The notes: generated from the letters alone by a model not told the origin. A stretch of 64,000 nucleotides of DNA from Rugamonas rubra (GCF_900114705.1 NZ_FOTW01000030.1:1-64000); one strand, 5' to 3'. Positions 46,339 through 55,066 are shown, counted from the first letter of the stretch. Numbers and translations are program-made.

Positions 46339-48077
46339 GGCGCATCCCGGACGTCTTCAACGCCGAGGCGATCTGGCAGGCGCCCGGGCTGGCGCTGTTC
46401 TCGCGCCGCCCGCTGCTGCGCGACCTGCTCGAACGCAGCCCGCGCGAGCACAAGGGCCGCGCCGCCACGCGCTGCTTCTCCCACGTCACGCTGATGCTGC
46501 CGCAAGAAGAGGTCGACGACGACTACCACCTGACGCGCGGCGCCCGCGCCCGCGACCTGGCGCAGACCCTGACCGCGCTGCACCAGAAGGACTTCGGCGA
46601 CCTGCTCGGCGCCGACCAGGTGCGCTACGACGTGGTCGGCGCCGAAGCCGTCGAGCCGGGCCAGATCGAGGTCAAGTTCGGCCACGCCGTCTACCTGCCG
46701 GCGGCCGACGAAAAAATCCTCTACAACGTCAGCGTCTCGCGCGACAGCGCGGTGTGGCACCCGGTCTGCCCGATCTACCCCAACCAGCGCCTGGCCCTGA
46801 TCGGCGGCGACGACGGCGAGGCCAGCTTCGCCGCCGCCGGCTGGCCCTTCGGCGCCGACGGTGCAGTCCTCATCATCAACGACGGCCCGGACAGCCCGCC
46901 GGCCGTGCAGATGCGGCCCAAGGACGCCTTCGACTGCCGCTACGACCCGCGCGGCGGCCACTACACCATCAAGTCCAAACACGGCGGCGACGCCCGCCTG
47001 CTGCTCAAGATCGGCCGCGTCGGCACGGCCGCCGACGCCGGCGGCGCCGAACAGTTCCAGTCCATTCCAGCGCTGGCGGCTGGCGCCACCCAGGCCGGCA
47101 CAATGCTTGGCGCATCGCTAGGCACATCAATTGGTGCATCGAGCGGCGCATCGATCAACGCCGCTATCAACGCCGCCTTCCCGGCCTCCACCGGCGCCAA
47201 CGCCAAGCGCGCCACCATCGGCGGCGCTCCCGCAGCGCCGCAGCTCGCGCCGAACGCCGCGATGGTGATGCCGGCGCCGCACGCCGCCAAGGCCGGCGCC
47301 GGCCCCGCCGTGTGGCACAGTCGCAGCGGCGGGCCGGCCCCGTTCGACCAGACCGCCGTGCCGGCCAGCCACCGCCCGCTCAACCAGCCGGGCGAGAGCG
47401 ACGCCACCTACGCCCCGCTGGCGCAGCAGCGCGTCAGCCTGGTGGCGCTGGCGCTGCCGCGCCTGAGCCGTTACCGCGACACCGGCGCCCGCGCGCTGGA
47501 GCTGCCGTTCAACCAGGCGCTGACCCTGGGCGGCGCCGGCGCGCCGGCCATCAGCTTCGTCGTCGACGCCGCCGACCAGCTGCACGCCTGCACCGCCGCC
47601 GGCCGCCAGCGCATCGCCGCGCCGGCCAGCTTCACCCCGGTCGACGGCCGCGCCATCGCCCTGCTGGCCGCCGCCCCCGCCATGGCCGAGCGCTACTGCG
47701 CCCTACTCAGCCTGCCGCAGCCGGTGTGCGCCGCCGTCGCCAGCGGCGCGCGCTTCAACTTCGGCCGCGGCAGCGCCATGCTGGCCGCGCTGCGCGTGCT
47801 CGACTCGCCCCGCTTCCTGCAACGCGAGGACGGCAATGGCGACGCGGCCGGCGCCAGCGCCGACCGCATCGGCCTGTCGCGCAACGCCTTCAGCTTCGAG
47901 GCCTCGGCGCAGGGCTTCAAGATCGGCCGGCTGGCCGCCACCCAGGCGCTGTACCACCTCGACGAGCAGCTGGCCTTCGTCGCCACCATCGGCGAAGCCA
48001 GCGCCGACGCGCCCTACCTGCTGCCGCCCGGCCACCACATGGTCGCCGGCCACTACGTGTTGCGCTTCGATGCCTGA
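46308..48077 (+). CDS. Unknown 589-aa protein, possibly DUF3662/FhaA-like at the N-terminus
   Basis: No family is certain. The N-terminal about 120 residues (FSHVTLMLPQEEVDDDYHL, then ARDLAQTLTALHQKDFGDLL and VEPGQIEVKFG) resemble the DUF3662 domain of actinobacterial FhaA in pattern. The middle (about 260-340) is Ala/Gly-rich and repetitive (LGASLGTSIGASSGASIN), and the C-terminal about 180 residues could be FHA-like (SFVVDAADQLHACTA, FNFGRGSAML). There is no signal peptide or membrane helix. GAGGAG lies 8 bp before the ATG, inside the end of the SEDS gene. It probably works with the SEDS and phosphatase partners. Confidence 0.75.
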   Translation: MPIYVQHEVLGRIPDVFNAEAIWQAPGLALFSRRPLLRDLLERSPREHKGRAATRCFSHVTLMLPQEEVDDDYHLTRGARARDLAQTLTALHQKDFGDLLGADQVRYDVVGAEAVEPGQIEVKFGHAVYLPAADEKILYNVSVSRDSAVWHPVCPIYPNQRLALIGGDDGEASFAAAGWPFGADGAVLIINDGPDSPPAVQMRPKDAFDCRYDPRGGHYTIKSKHGGDARLLLKIGRVGTAADAGGAEQFQSIPALAAGATQAGTMLGASLGTSIGASSGASINAAINAAFPASTGANAKRATIGGAPAAPQLAPNAAMVMPAPHAAKAGAGPAVWHSRSGGPAPFDQTAVPASHRPLNQPGESDATYAPLAQQRVSLVALALPRLSRYRDTGARALELPFNQALTLGGAGAPAISFVVDAADQLHACTAAGRQRIAAPASFTPVDGRAIALLAAAPAMAERYCALLSLPQPVCAAVASGARFNFGRGSAMLAALRVLDSPRFLQREDGNGDAAGASADRIGLSRNAFSFEASAQGFKIGRLAATQALYHLDEQLAFVATIGEASADAPYLLPPGHHMVAGHYVLRFDA

Positions 48078-48091
48078 ACCGGGAACCCACC

Positions 48092-48622
48092 ATGCCCACC
48101 GCCCTGCCCATCGACTGGTCCTACGAACGGCTCTACAGCGCCGGCGCCTTCGCGCTCGGCCTGCTGTTGACGCTGTTCCTGGCGGCCTACCTGACGCCAC
48201 GGCGCTGGTGGCAACGCCCCAACGCGCGCGCCCTGCTGATCCTCGTCGTCGGCGCCTGGGGTTTCGGCAGCCTGATCCTGCTCGCCACGCGCGGCGGCGC
48301 CAGCACGCCGGCGCTTGCCGCCGCGACCAGCACACCGACGCCGTCCCCCTCATCGACGACGCGGGTCGCGGCCACCGCGCCGCCCACTACCACCCCGGCC
48401 GGCGGGCCGATCGCCGGCCGGCCCTTCCAGGTGCACCGCGACCTGAACCTGCGCCAGGCGGCCGGCGTGCAGACGGCGCGCCTGCTGACGGTGCCGGCCG
48501 GCGCCAGCGTCACGCCGACCGGCCGGCGCGACGGCGACTGGTGGCAGGTGCGCGCCCGCGTCGGCGGCGAGGATAGAGTCGGCTGGGCCAACAGCCTGTG
48601 GCTGCGGAGTAGCGGTGAATGA
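48092..48622 (+). CDS. Membrane protein with C-terminal SH3 domain (176 aa)
   Basis: Two membrane helices (about residues 13-32 and 43-65, AFALGLLLTLFLAAYL and ALLILVVGAWGFGSLILLA) precede a Pro/Thr-rich linker. A bacterial SH3 domain (about 110-172) follows, with DLNLRQAAGVQTARLLTVPA and GDWWQVRARVGGEDRVGWAN. Bacterial SH3 domains often bind cell-wall peptides, which fits a partner role for the SEDS protein. Two helices would place N-terminus and SH3 domain on the same side, presumably the periplasm; the topology is uncertain. It starts 14 bp after the 589-aa protein. Confidence 0.85.
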   Translation: MPTALPIDWSYERLYSAGAFALGLLLTLFLAAYLTPRRWWQRPNARALLILVVGAWGFGSLILLATRGGASTPALAAATSTPTPSPSSTTRVAATAPPTTTPAGGPIAGRPFQVHRDLNLRQAAGVQTARLLTVPAGASVTPTGRRDGDWWQVRARVGGEDRVGWANSLWLRSSGE

Positions 48623-49706
48623 AAAAACATACTCCAGCGCGATGGCCGCGCTGCGCGGTTTTTCGGCTAAGCTGTGGCCATCCGCCACGACAGGACGCGC
48701 GCCGCCCACGATGACCTCACTGACCGACACCCTGGCCTTCGGCCCCGGCCTCGACATCGCCGCCCGCAGCGACGCCAGCATCAGCAAGCTGCAGGTGCCC
48801 GAGAACCAGGACAACATCCTGCTGATCGACGGGCGCGGCCGCGCCGTCTTCCTGCGCGACCAGGCCGAGTGCAGCGCGCAGCTGGCCGACTGGCCGGCCG
48901 GCCACGTGCGCCTGGCCGTGATGGACGGCATGGGCGGCCACGGCAACGGCCGCCAGGCCGCCGAGGCGGTGGCCCACGGCCTGCTCGGCGTGCCCGCCTG
49001 CGCCACGCTCGAACAACTGGCCACCCGCCTCGACGCGCTGCACGGCGCGCTGCAAAGCCACTTCCGCAGCGCCACCGACCACGACGACTTCCGCCGCCCC
49101 GGCACCACGCTGACCTTGATCGAGATCCCCCCCGGCCAGGCGCCGCTGCTCTACCACGTCGGCGACTCGCGGCTCTACGAGATCACCCCCGAGGCCGCCG
49201 AGCCGCTGACGGTGGACCACGTGCCGGCCACCGCCTTCGCCCTGCACGGCCTGCTCGGCGCGCAGGAATGGTGGCAGCAGGTGCACGGCGAGCACCGCGC
49301 GCAGATCTCGCAGGCCTTCATCCTCGGCAACGCCTTCGCCAATCCGCAGGTGCTCGACGACGGCCTGTGCGCCTTGACTTCGGCGCGCCTGCCGACCTTC
49401 CTGCGCCACCTGGCCGACCGCCGCGCGCTGGTGCCGCGCCCCGGCGCCGTCTACCTGCTGGCCACCGACGGCTTTTGGGCCTGCGCCAAGCCGCAGGCCT
49501 GGACCGAGCGCTGGCCCGAACTGCTGGCGCGGCGCGGGCAAGACGCCAGCGCCGTGCTCGGCCAATTGTTCGACGAGTTCGCCCAGCGGCCGCCGCCTGG
49601 CTTGCATATCGATAACGTCAGCGCCATCGTCCTGCGTTTCGCCGCGCCGCCGAATGTTGACGAAACGGCACTACCGAACGCCCGTTTCCAGCCACTTTCA
49701 TCATGA
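48615..49706 (+). CDS. PP2C-type protein phosphatase 2 (about 363 aa)
   Basis: The PP2C signatures are complete: ENQDNILLID, VMDGMGGHGNGRQAAE (D104), HVGDSRLYEI, LLATDGFWA and DNVSAIVLRF. It should be a Mn/Mg-dependent Ser/Thr phosphatase opposing the locus kinases. The start is taken as GTG at 48615, overlapping the SH3 gene stop by 8 bp with GGAG 5 bp upstream; an ATG at 48711 closer to the domain has no ribosome site. No signal peptide or membrane helix. It is the second PP2C of the locus, differing in length and detail from the 634-aa protein. Confidence 0.9.
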   Translation: MNEKTYSSAMAALRGFSAKLWPSATTGRAPPTMTSLTDTLAFGPGLDIAARSDASISKLQVPENQDNILLIDGRGRAVFLRDQAECSAQLADWPAGHVRLAVMDGMGGHGNGRQAAEAVAHGLLGVPACATLEQLATRLDALHGALQSHFRSATDHDDFRRPGTTLTLIEIPPGQAPLLYHVGDSRLYEITPEAAEPLTVDHVPATAFALHGLLGAQEWWQQVHGEHRAQISQAFILGNAFANPQVLDDGLCALTSARLPTFLRHLADRRALVPRPGAVYLLATDGFWACAKPQAWTERWPELLARRGQDASAVLGQLFDEFAQRPPPGLHIDNVSAIVLRFAAPPNVDETALPNARFQPLSS

Positions 49707-49830
49707 CAGATGTTGCGCGGGCGGCCGGAATGCTGTCATTGCGAAAATATATGCAGTCCGATTGAGCGGCGGATTGCCAAAGACCGGCAAAAACGCATAA
49801 ACTCTTGTTTATCTCGTCGGTCAGAACGTC

Positions 49831-51396
49831 ATGAAAAAATGCAGTAACCCGGATCACCCGCACTGCACGTACTGGGTCATGCCTGGGGAGCCCGCCTGCG
49901 CGGGCGGCCACGACCAGCCAGCGGCACGCACCGCCCCGGTCACCAGCTACGATCTGCTCAGCGCATTGCGCTCCGCCCGCGCCGGCAACCCGGTCGCGGC
50001 GCGCCCGGCCGTCCCGACCACATTGACCGAAGCAAGCGCCGCCGCTCCCTCCCCCGCCGGCTACGCCCGACCCATGCAGCGCGCCCAGTCCGAGCGCCCG
50101 CAGCTGCACATCAGCGGCTTCGACCCGCGCGCCGCCGGCGGCCGCCAGACCTTGAAAATGGAGTTGCGCGGCATGCCCGAAGGCTGCGCGCCACAACTGA
50201 CGCTGCAACTGCAGTCCGAATTGATCCCCGAAGGCGCCGCCCGCCAGCAGTTCGTCCGCTCCACCAGCGGCGACTGGCGCCCCGTCTTCGTCGAATTCTC
50301 CTCGCGCGGCAAGGAGCACGGCCAGTACCAGATCAGCATGGAGCTGCTCAGCCGCCACGCCGCGCTGGCCGCGCGCACCTGGGTCTGCACCTTCGTCATC
50401 CTGGTGCCCCGGCTTGACGCCACCCTGACCGAAATCCACCGCATCTTCCTCAGCACGCACAAGAACGTGCGCGTGATGGCCGACGACGCCTCGATCGCCC
50501 GCGTCAACGCCCAGGGCGGCGCCAGCATGGACATCGACGTCACCGCCCGCAACGCCGGCATCGCCCACCTCGACCTGGGCGCGCCGCAGGGCAAGGTCGA
50601 CATGGGCTTTTCCACCATCGCCTGGGACGAGGACCTGATCGAGATCGACATGCCGGCCTCGGCCGCGCTACACCCCCACCCCAGCCGCGCCGCCAGCCTG
50701 GTCAACGCCGCGCCGGAGGCCGGCGCGCAGCGCCAGATCCGCCTGTTCGCGCTCGACGAGTGCGTGTTCGGCCGCTTCGAGCTGGTCGACCCAGAGGCCG
50801 ACGTTCTGCTCAGCCACTACGGCGACGCCGGCCAGGACAACAACGGCCTGACGCGCCGCCTGTCCGGCCGCCACGCCGTGATCCGCCGCACCGGCCACGG
50901 CTTCGAGATCGAGGACGTGTCGCGCTACGGCATCTTGTTGGACGGCGTGTGGCCAGGCAAGCACAAGCCGACCGCGCTGCGGCTCGGCATGCGCATCGAA
51001 CTGAGCGCCAGCATCAAGGGCATCGTCGTGCTGTCGGTGTCGGCCATCATGCCGCACGGCGTGGTCCTACACCGCATCGACCAGGGCGCGCAGGCCGAAT
51101 GCTTCTACCTGCTGGCGCCGGAGACCCACCCCGGCTACCCGATGGCGCCCTTCGCCACCACGCCCAATGCCGCCGGCCTGCCGCTGCTGCTGCACCGCGA
51201 CGGCGGCTTCTGGCACCTCGACCAGCTCAGCGGCAAGGAGACCGCGCTGGCGCCCGCCACCGCCCTCACCCAGCTCAGCCGCATGGCCAAGCACAAGCGC
51301 TTCGCCAGCGAGCCGTATCCCGAGCACTGGATCATCCGCACCGGCGCCAGCGATCTCTACAGCACCGTCGGCGCGCACGACCTGTCGACCGCCTAG
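49831..51396 (+). CDS. FHA-domain protein with N-terminal Cys cluster (521 aa)
   Basis: An N-terminal cysteine/histidine cluster (CSNPDHPHC...CAGGH; C4, C12, C24) may bind zinc. A central Ig-like beta-rich part (about residues 90-230) and an FHA domain (about 305-395) follow: VFGRFELVDPEADVLLSHYG, RRLSGRHAVIRR (the phosphothreonine-binding SGRH) and FEIEDVSRYGILLDG. The C-terminal about 130 residues are unassigned. It probably reads phosphothreonines made by the kinase encoded upstream. It lies 124 bp after the PP2C gene, with its own possible promoter, and closes the ter/kinase locus. Confidence 0.9.
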   Translation: MKKCSNPDHPHCTYWVMPGEPACAGGHDQPAARTAPVTSYDLLSALRSARAGNPVAARPAVPTTLTEASAAAPSPAGYARPMQRAQSERPQLHISGFDPRAAGGRQTLKMELRGMPEGCAPQLTLQLQSELIPEGAARQQFVRSTSGDWRPVFVEFSSRGKEHGQYQISMELLSRHAALAARTWVCTFVILVPRLDATLTEIHRIFLSTHKNVRVMADDASIARVNAQGGASMDIDVTARNAGIAHLDLGAPQGKVDMGFSTIAWDEDLIEIDMPASAALHPHPSRAASLVNAAPEAGAQRQIRLFALDECVFGRFELVDPEADVLLSHYGDAGQDNNGLTRRLSGRHAVIRRTGHGFEIEDVSRYGILLDGVWPGKHKPTALRLGMRIELSASIKGIVVLSVSAIMPHGVVLHRIDQGAQAECFYLLAPETHPGYPMAPFATTPNAAGLPLLLHRDGGFWHLDQLSGKETALAPATALTQLSRMAKHKRFASEPYPEHWIIRTGASDLYSTVGAHDLSTA

Positions 51397-51720
51397 CAGG
51401 TCGCGGCATCCCCACTTGACCACGTTCGCCCGCCGTTGCTGGTATGGGTGTGGCAGCGCTTTGCAATCCATCTACCGCAGTGTCGGCCTTCGGCCAAGTG
51501 CCGCCGTTCAGTGTGCGTCAAACGGCTGAACGTATGGGTTGGCGAACATACGCCCGAGGTCTGGGCGGGGGTCTTCTTTCCGGGTAATCGGTCTAATTCG
51601 GTCGAAACCGCTCGACGTCGGTCTAATAGAGTCGAGAATCGCCGAGGCGCCAAATTTTATAGACCGAATTCGCCTTCGCGAAGAAATCTTGGGACCGGAT
51701 TAGACTTTCCGCCTTTCTGA
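51397..51720. other. Left flank of a decayed element with GTCTAAT-type motif array
   Basis: No gene is seen. From about 51588 repeated short motifs appear: CGGTCTAATTCGG, CGGTCTAATAGAG, TATAGACCGAATTCGCC, GGGACCGGATTAGACTT and GAATTAGACCG. The same motifs recur at 52220-52400, so they look like paired end arrays, possibly transposase- or repressor-binding sites. AATTCGCCTTCGCG contains a short TTCGCG-type inverted repeat. Confidence 0.55.
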
Positions 51721-51721
51721 A

Positions 51722-52201
51722 TTAGACCGTTTTGTACATTTCGGGGCTTTTTTTAGACCGCATTCGCAGCTGATCATCAATGCGAGCCCTGCAATTGGCG
51801 GCGCGAACCCAGTAACCGTCGCCAGGAAAACGCAGCCAGACGAAGCGCCACGCGTTGCGCCCGTTCGTGTGGCGGTTGGCGAATAGCGACGGAGTCAACG
51901 CTGTGCCATCGTCGGAAACGATGTGGTCGCCAACCACTTTGGCGAATTCGATGGTATCGCGATAGCTGGTTCATAGGCTGGTTCCGTCGGGCAGGAAGAC
52001 TTTCTTCCATTGAAAGCCGCGCAAAGCCGTGCCATTCTTGCGCAGCGCGAGCCGCTCCATTTCAACCGCCAGCCAGCGTTGCACGAGTTCCGTCACAAAG
52101 GCTTCAGGCTTCACGCCGGGACGTGTATCCATCAAATGGAGTTCCAGCTCAAGGAAATCGCATGTGGGCAGGTAGACAGCTTGCTTCGGTTCGTATTCCA
52201 T
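51722..52201 (-). pseudogene. Unknown protein gene broken by an in-frame TGA
   Basis: The two parts lie in one frame. The 5' part reads MEYEPKQAVYLPTCDFLELE and on to FLPDGTSL, then a TGA (51971-51973), then TSYRDTIEFAKVVGDHIVSD through the 3' part ending at 51722. A single C-to-T change of a CGA codon would explain the stop, so it looks recently inactivated. I do not recognise the family. It is enclosed by the GTCTAAT-type motif arrays. Confidence 0.7.
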
Positions 52202-52614
52202 GATTCAATCCTTCCGATAAGAGTCTAAAAATTAGACTGAGCAATGAAAACTTAGTTCGTTTTAGATTTTCGCCTCGGGGAACGGGACCGTATTAGACTT
52301 GCCTTGTGAATTTATAGACCGTTATCGACAAGCGCCCACGAATTTCAGACTGAATTCGCCTCGGATAGCTTCAAATAGACTGGATTAGACCAATTTCTGA
52401 TTTGAAGTACCCCGCCCAAGGACGAGGCGTGGCCACTCGCGAATTTCTGCTAGGGGTGGCCTCCGTCTAAAGTGAGAATGTGTGAGTTTTGCAGGAAGGC
52501 AAGATGCTATCCTGAACGCCATCGGCCGGCTTCGGCCAACAGCAGTCATCGCCGCAGGCCATCTTTTTCTATTTTTGTCCGCACTAATCATAACAACTCA
52601 TCTACAGCTCCTTA
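52202..52614. other. Right flank of the decayed element with GTCTAAT-type motif array
   Basis: Motifs recur as GAGTCTAAAAATTAGACTGAG, GGGACCGTATTAGACTTGCC, TATAGACCG, CAGACTGAATTCGCC and GGATTAGACC (52220-52392). The rest, up to the TonB/Sel1 start, has no gene; only weak coding potential on the other strand is seen. Confidence 0.5.
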
Positions 52615-53865
52615 ATGAAACCGAATATTTTCAGAAAAAAAGCTGCCACATCAGTATTGGGAATGGCCATATTTTTGTGCGCCAGTGTATCAGTTAGCGC
52701 GGAACCAGACGTGCGCCCAATAGCAAACTTCAATACCTGTCAGAAGCCTGAATGGCCTAAGGAAGCTTTGCGCAAGGAGCAAACCGGCACCGTAATGTTG
52801 TCTTTCCTGATTAGCGAGGACGGGAAAGTTAAGGACTCGGTCATCGTTAAAACTAGCGGCTACCATCTATTAGACGAAGCAGCACAACACGGCATTGAGA
52901 AATGCCAATTTCACCCTGCAACCATTAACGGCATAAAAATTGGTGCTTGGGCTCCCATACAGTACGTGTGGACTATCGAAACGCTTGAACAGCAGCAAAA
53001 AGCCTTAGTCTTGGCAGATGCTTATCGTGCGAATGCGCTTAAAGGAGAAATTACTGCCCTATACAAATTGGGGATGCTCTATCGAGGCCAAGAAGGGTTA
53101 CCTATGGACCTTGAATATGCAACCAAGATGTTTCGTCTTGCAGCTGAACGCGGTCAACCTGATGCCCAATACGAACTGGGAAACAGCCTAACTTATGGGG
53201 CTGGAGTATCTAAAAATCCCGAGCAAGCGTTGGTCTATTATCAAAAGGCAGCAGAACAAGGGAACGTCAATGCCCAGTTGAAGTTAGGGCGCTTCTATGA
53301 AGCAGGCTCAGGCGTTGCTCGCAATCCCATCCTCGCGGCGGAATGGTACGCTAAGGCCGCCAACCAGGGTGACCATGTCGCTGAAGATAAGTTAGGAAGT
53401 TTTTATGAAGGTGGACTTGGTGTTGAGCATAACGATACCAAGGCCGTGACTCTTTACCGCAAGGGTGCGGACGCTGAGATTCCAGCGGCTCAATTGCATC
53501 TGGGCTTAATGTACTTGCGCGGAAAAGGGGTGCCAAAAGACTTGCCGCAGGCGGCACTCTGGATAAGCAAAGCAGCCCAACAGCGCCATCCCGATGCCGA
53601 AGAGACGCTTGGCGAGTTATATATTTCAGGCAAGGGTGTACTTCAAAGCGAGTCGGATGGATGGAACTTCTTACAGCGTGCGGCGGCTGGTGGAAATATC
53701 CACGCGATGGCAGTGATGGGATACATGCTCACGAATGGTATCCATGCGACTCCAGATACCACGCAGGGTCGGATATGGCTGCGCAAAGCATCCGCTCTTG
53801 GTAGCTTGCTAGCAGCTCAATGGCTCGATAACAGTAGCTTGCCGAACTACGTATTCGGCGACTAA
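52615..53865 (+). CDS. Secreted TonB-C plus Sel1-repeat protein (416 aa)
   Basis: A signal peptide (about residues 1-28, VLGMAIFLCASVSVSA) is followed by a TonB C-terminal-like domain (about 38-125), with RKEQTGTVMLSFLISEDGKV and SGYHLLDEAAQHGI. At least six Sel1 repeats follow (about 145-400), for example YKLGMLYRGQEGL, YELGNSLTYGAGV and LKLGRFYEAGSGV. It is probably a periplasmic scaffold for protein-protein contact. Codon use is AT-richer than the core of the window. No strong ribosome site; the ATG at 52615 starts the hydrophobic core. It belongs to the second accessory stretch. Confidence 0.85.
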   Translation: MKPNIFRKKAATSVLGMAIFLCASVSVSAEPDVRPIANFNTCQKPEWPKEALRKEQTGTVMLSFLISEDGKVKDSVIVKTSGYHLLDEAAQHGIEKCQFHPATINGIKIGAWAPIQYVWTIETLEQQQKALVLADAYRANALKGEITALYKLGMLYRGQEGLPMDLEYATKMFRLAAERGQPDAQYELGNSLTYGAGVSKNPEQALVYYQKAAEQGNVNAQLKLGRFYEAGSGVARNPILAAEWYAKAANQGDHVAEDKLGSFYEGGLGVEHNDTKAVTLYRKGADAEIPAAQLHLGLMYLRGKGVPKDLPQAALWISKAAQQRHPDAEETLGELYISGKGVLQSESDGWNFLQRAAAGGNIHAMAVMGYMLTNGIHATPDTTQGRIWLRKASALGSLLAAQWLDNSSLPNYVFGD

Positions 53866-53919
53866 CATTGGCATCTGACGGCCAGTACCAGACCTTCGAT
53901 TAGATATGAGTACGATTTT

Positions 53920-54384
53920 ATGAGTTTTGAAACTGAAATCCAAGGCTGCAAATGGCTGTTTATGAACAGCATAAGCGAACCGTCCGATAATGAATTGCGC
54001 TTGCAAATTTTTGAAGCATTCACGTTACCTGCATCTCCTGATGCATTGCGGTCATTGAGTGAGGCACTGGACTAAAACTTACCTTTAGGCAGTCCAATTG
54101 AACATGTGACTGGCTGCAAGATATTCACCTTACAGTGGCCTAGCTATGTAGCGTATTCGGTTCGGAACGAAAGCTATACAACTGTGGATAATTACGAAAT
54201 TTTCGAAGGAAGAAATTTCGTCAAATATTTGAAGTCAAGATATCTTGATTTTGTCAGAGATGCGACTTTTTCCGATGATAGCTTCCCCGGTCCAATGACA
54301 CACTGGGGAATTTTTTGCCTTAATCATATTATTGACGTTGTTTCTTGCCATCAGCCAGAAGTAAGCATCTCGGTAGAAAAATAA
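53920..54384 (+). pseudogene. Unknown small protein gene broken by an in-frame TAA
   Basis: The 5' part (MSFETEIQGCKWLFMNSISE to LSEALD) ends at TAA (54073-54075). The same frame then continues NLPLGSPIEHVTGCKIFTLQ to a natural end, EVSISVEK. Composition and acidic, W/H/D-rich pattern (HWGIFCLNHIID) resemble small immunity-type proteins, but no family is certain. Low GC suggests acquired DNA. The gene may be inactive, or the 3' part could be read from a GTG inside. Confidence 0.65.
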
Positions 54385-54456
54385 GCATCCCCTGGGAAAT
54401 TCCACTGGCGGCTTTGGGGCGTTTGCCGCCGATCGTTCATGTAGGCGACAATTGGC

Positions 54457-54747
54457 TCAGTCTCCGGCTTCTTTCTGGTGACGCACAGCCAAAACGATGA
54501 CGGCATGGGGCGCAGCGCGGTAGCGCACCACATAGCCGCTGTCGCCAAAGTCGATCTGCCATTCCCGGTAGACCTCCGCCATGTCATCAATGGGGCGGCC
54601 AATCTGCGGCTGATGCCCCAACACCCTCACCCCTTCCCGGACGGCTTGAACGGCACGCTTTGCGGCGCCAGGATTCTTGCCAGCTAAGAAGCGATAGATG
54701 CGCTGCACGTCGCGCAACGCGAGCGGCGACCAGATCAGACGTGGCAT
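54457..54747 (-). CDS. parE: ParE/RelE-family toxin (96 aa)
   Basis: The toxin fold is visible: LIWSPLALRDVQRIYRFLAG at the N-terminus, then GRPIDDMAEVYREWQIDFGD and YVVRYRAAPHAVIVLAVRHQ. ParE toxins poison DNA gyrase; RelE relatives cut mRNA on ribosomes. The residues seen do not settle which. The start at 54747 overlaps the antitoxin stop by 13 bp. Complete length for the family. Confidence 0.9.
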   Translation of the reverse strand: MPRLIWSPLALRDVQRIYRFLAGKNPGAAKRAVQAVREGVRVLGHQPQIGRPIDDMAEVYREWQIDFGDSGYVVRYRAAPHAVIVLAVRHQKEAGD

Positions 54748-55025
54748 TCAGGCGGTTCGATATCGTTGCCTTCCGCAAGCTGCGCAAGCCACGCGTCGGC
54801 CTCGTCAGCCGTGACATGCAGCCCGGTGGTCCGATACTCCTCCCATGCCTTGAGCGTATCGTGGCGGAAAGATTCACGCTTTTCCTCGCGTTCGAGGTAC
54901 TGCGCGACGGCCTCGCGCAGCATCCAGTGCGGGGTTCGGCGGCGGGACTCCGCCAAGTGCTCTAGACGGGTGCGCGTGTCCGGGTCAAGCTTGACCGACA
55001 TGGGGCGGGCAACGGCGGCAGTCAT
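54735..55025 (-). CDS. RHH (CopG/ParD-type) antitoxin (96 aa)
   Basis: The ribbon-helix-helix motif is PMSVKLDPDTRTRLEHLAES followed by RRTPHWMLREAVAQYLE. The C-terminal half (about 55-96) is the toxin-binding part and is partly repeated around WEEYRTTGLHVTADEADAWL. AGGAGA lies 8 bp before the ATG. It is the first gene of the pair and should repress its own promoter through the palindrome at 55047. Confidence 0.9.
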   Translation of the reverse strand: MTAAVARPMSVKLDPDTRTRLEHLAESRRRTPHWMLREAVAQYLEREEKRESFRHDTLKAWEEYRTTGLHVTADEADAWLAQLAEGNDIEPPECHV

Positions 55026-55046
55026 GGTGCTTCTCCTGTCGGTGAA

Positions 55047-55066
55047 TGATAGGTATTACCTTATCA
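55047..55066. promoter_or_regulatory. Probable autoregulatory operator of the antitoxin
   Basis: TGATAGGTATTACCTTATCA is a near-perfect palindrome, with a perfect core AGGTATTACCT. It lies 22 bp before the antitoxin start, where RHH antitoxins usually bind. Confidence 0.6.
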
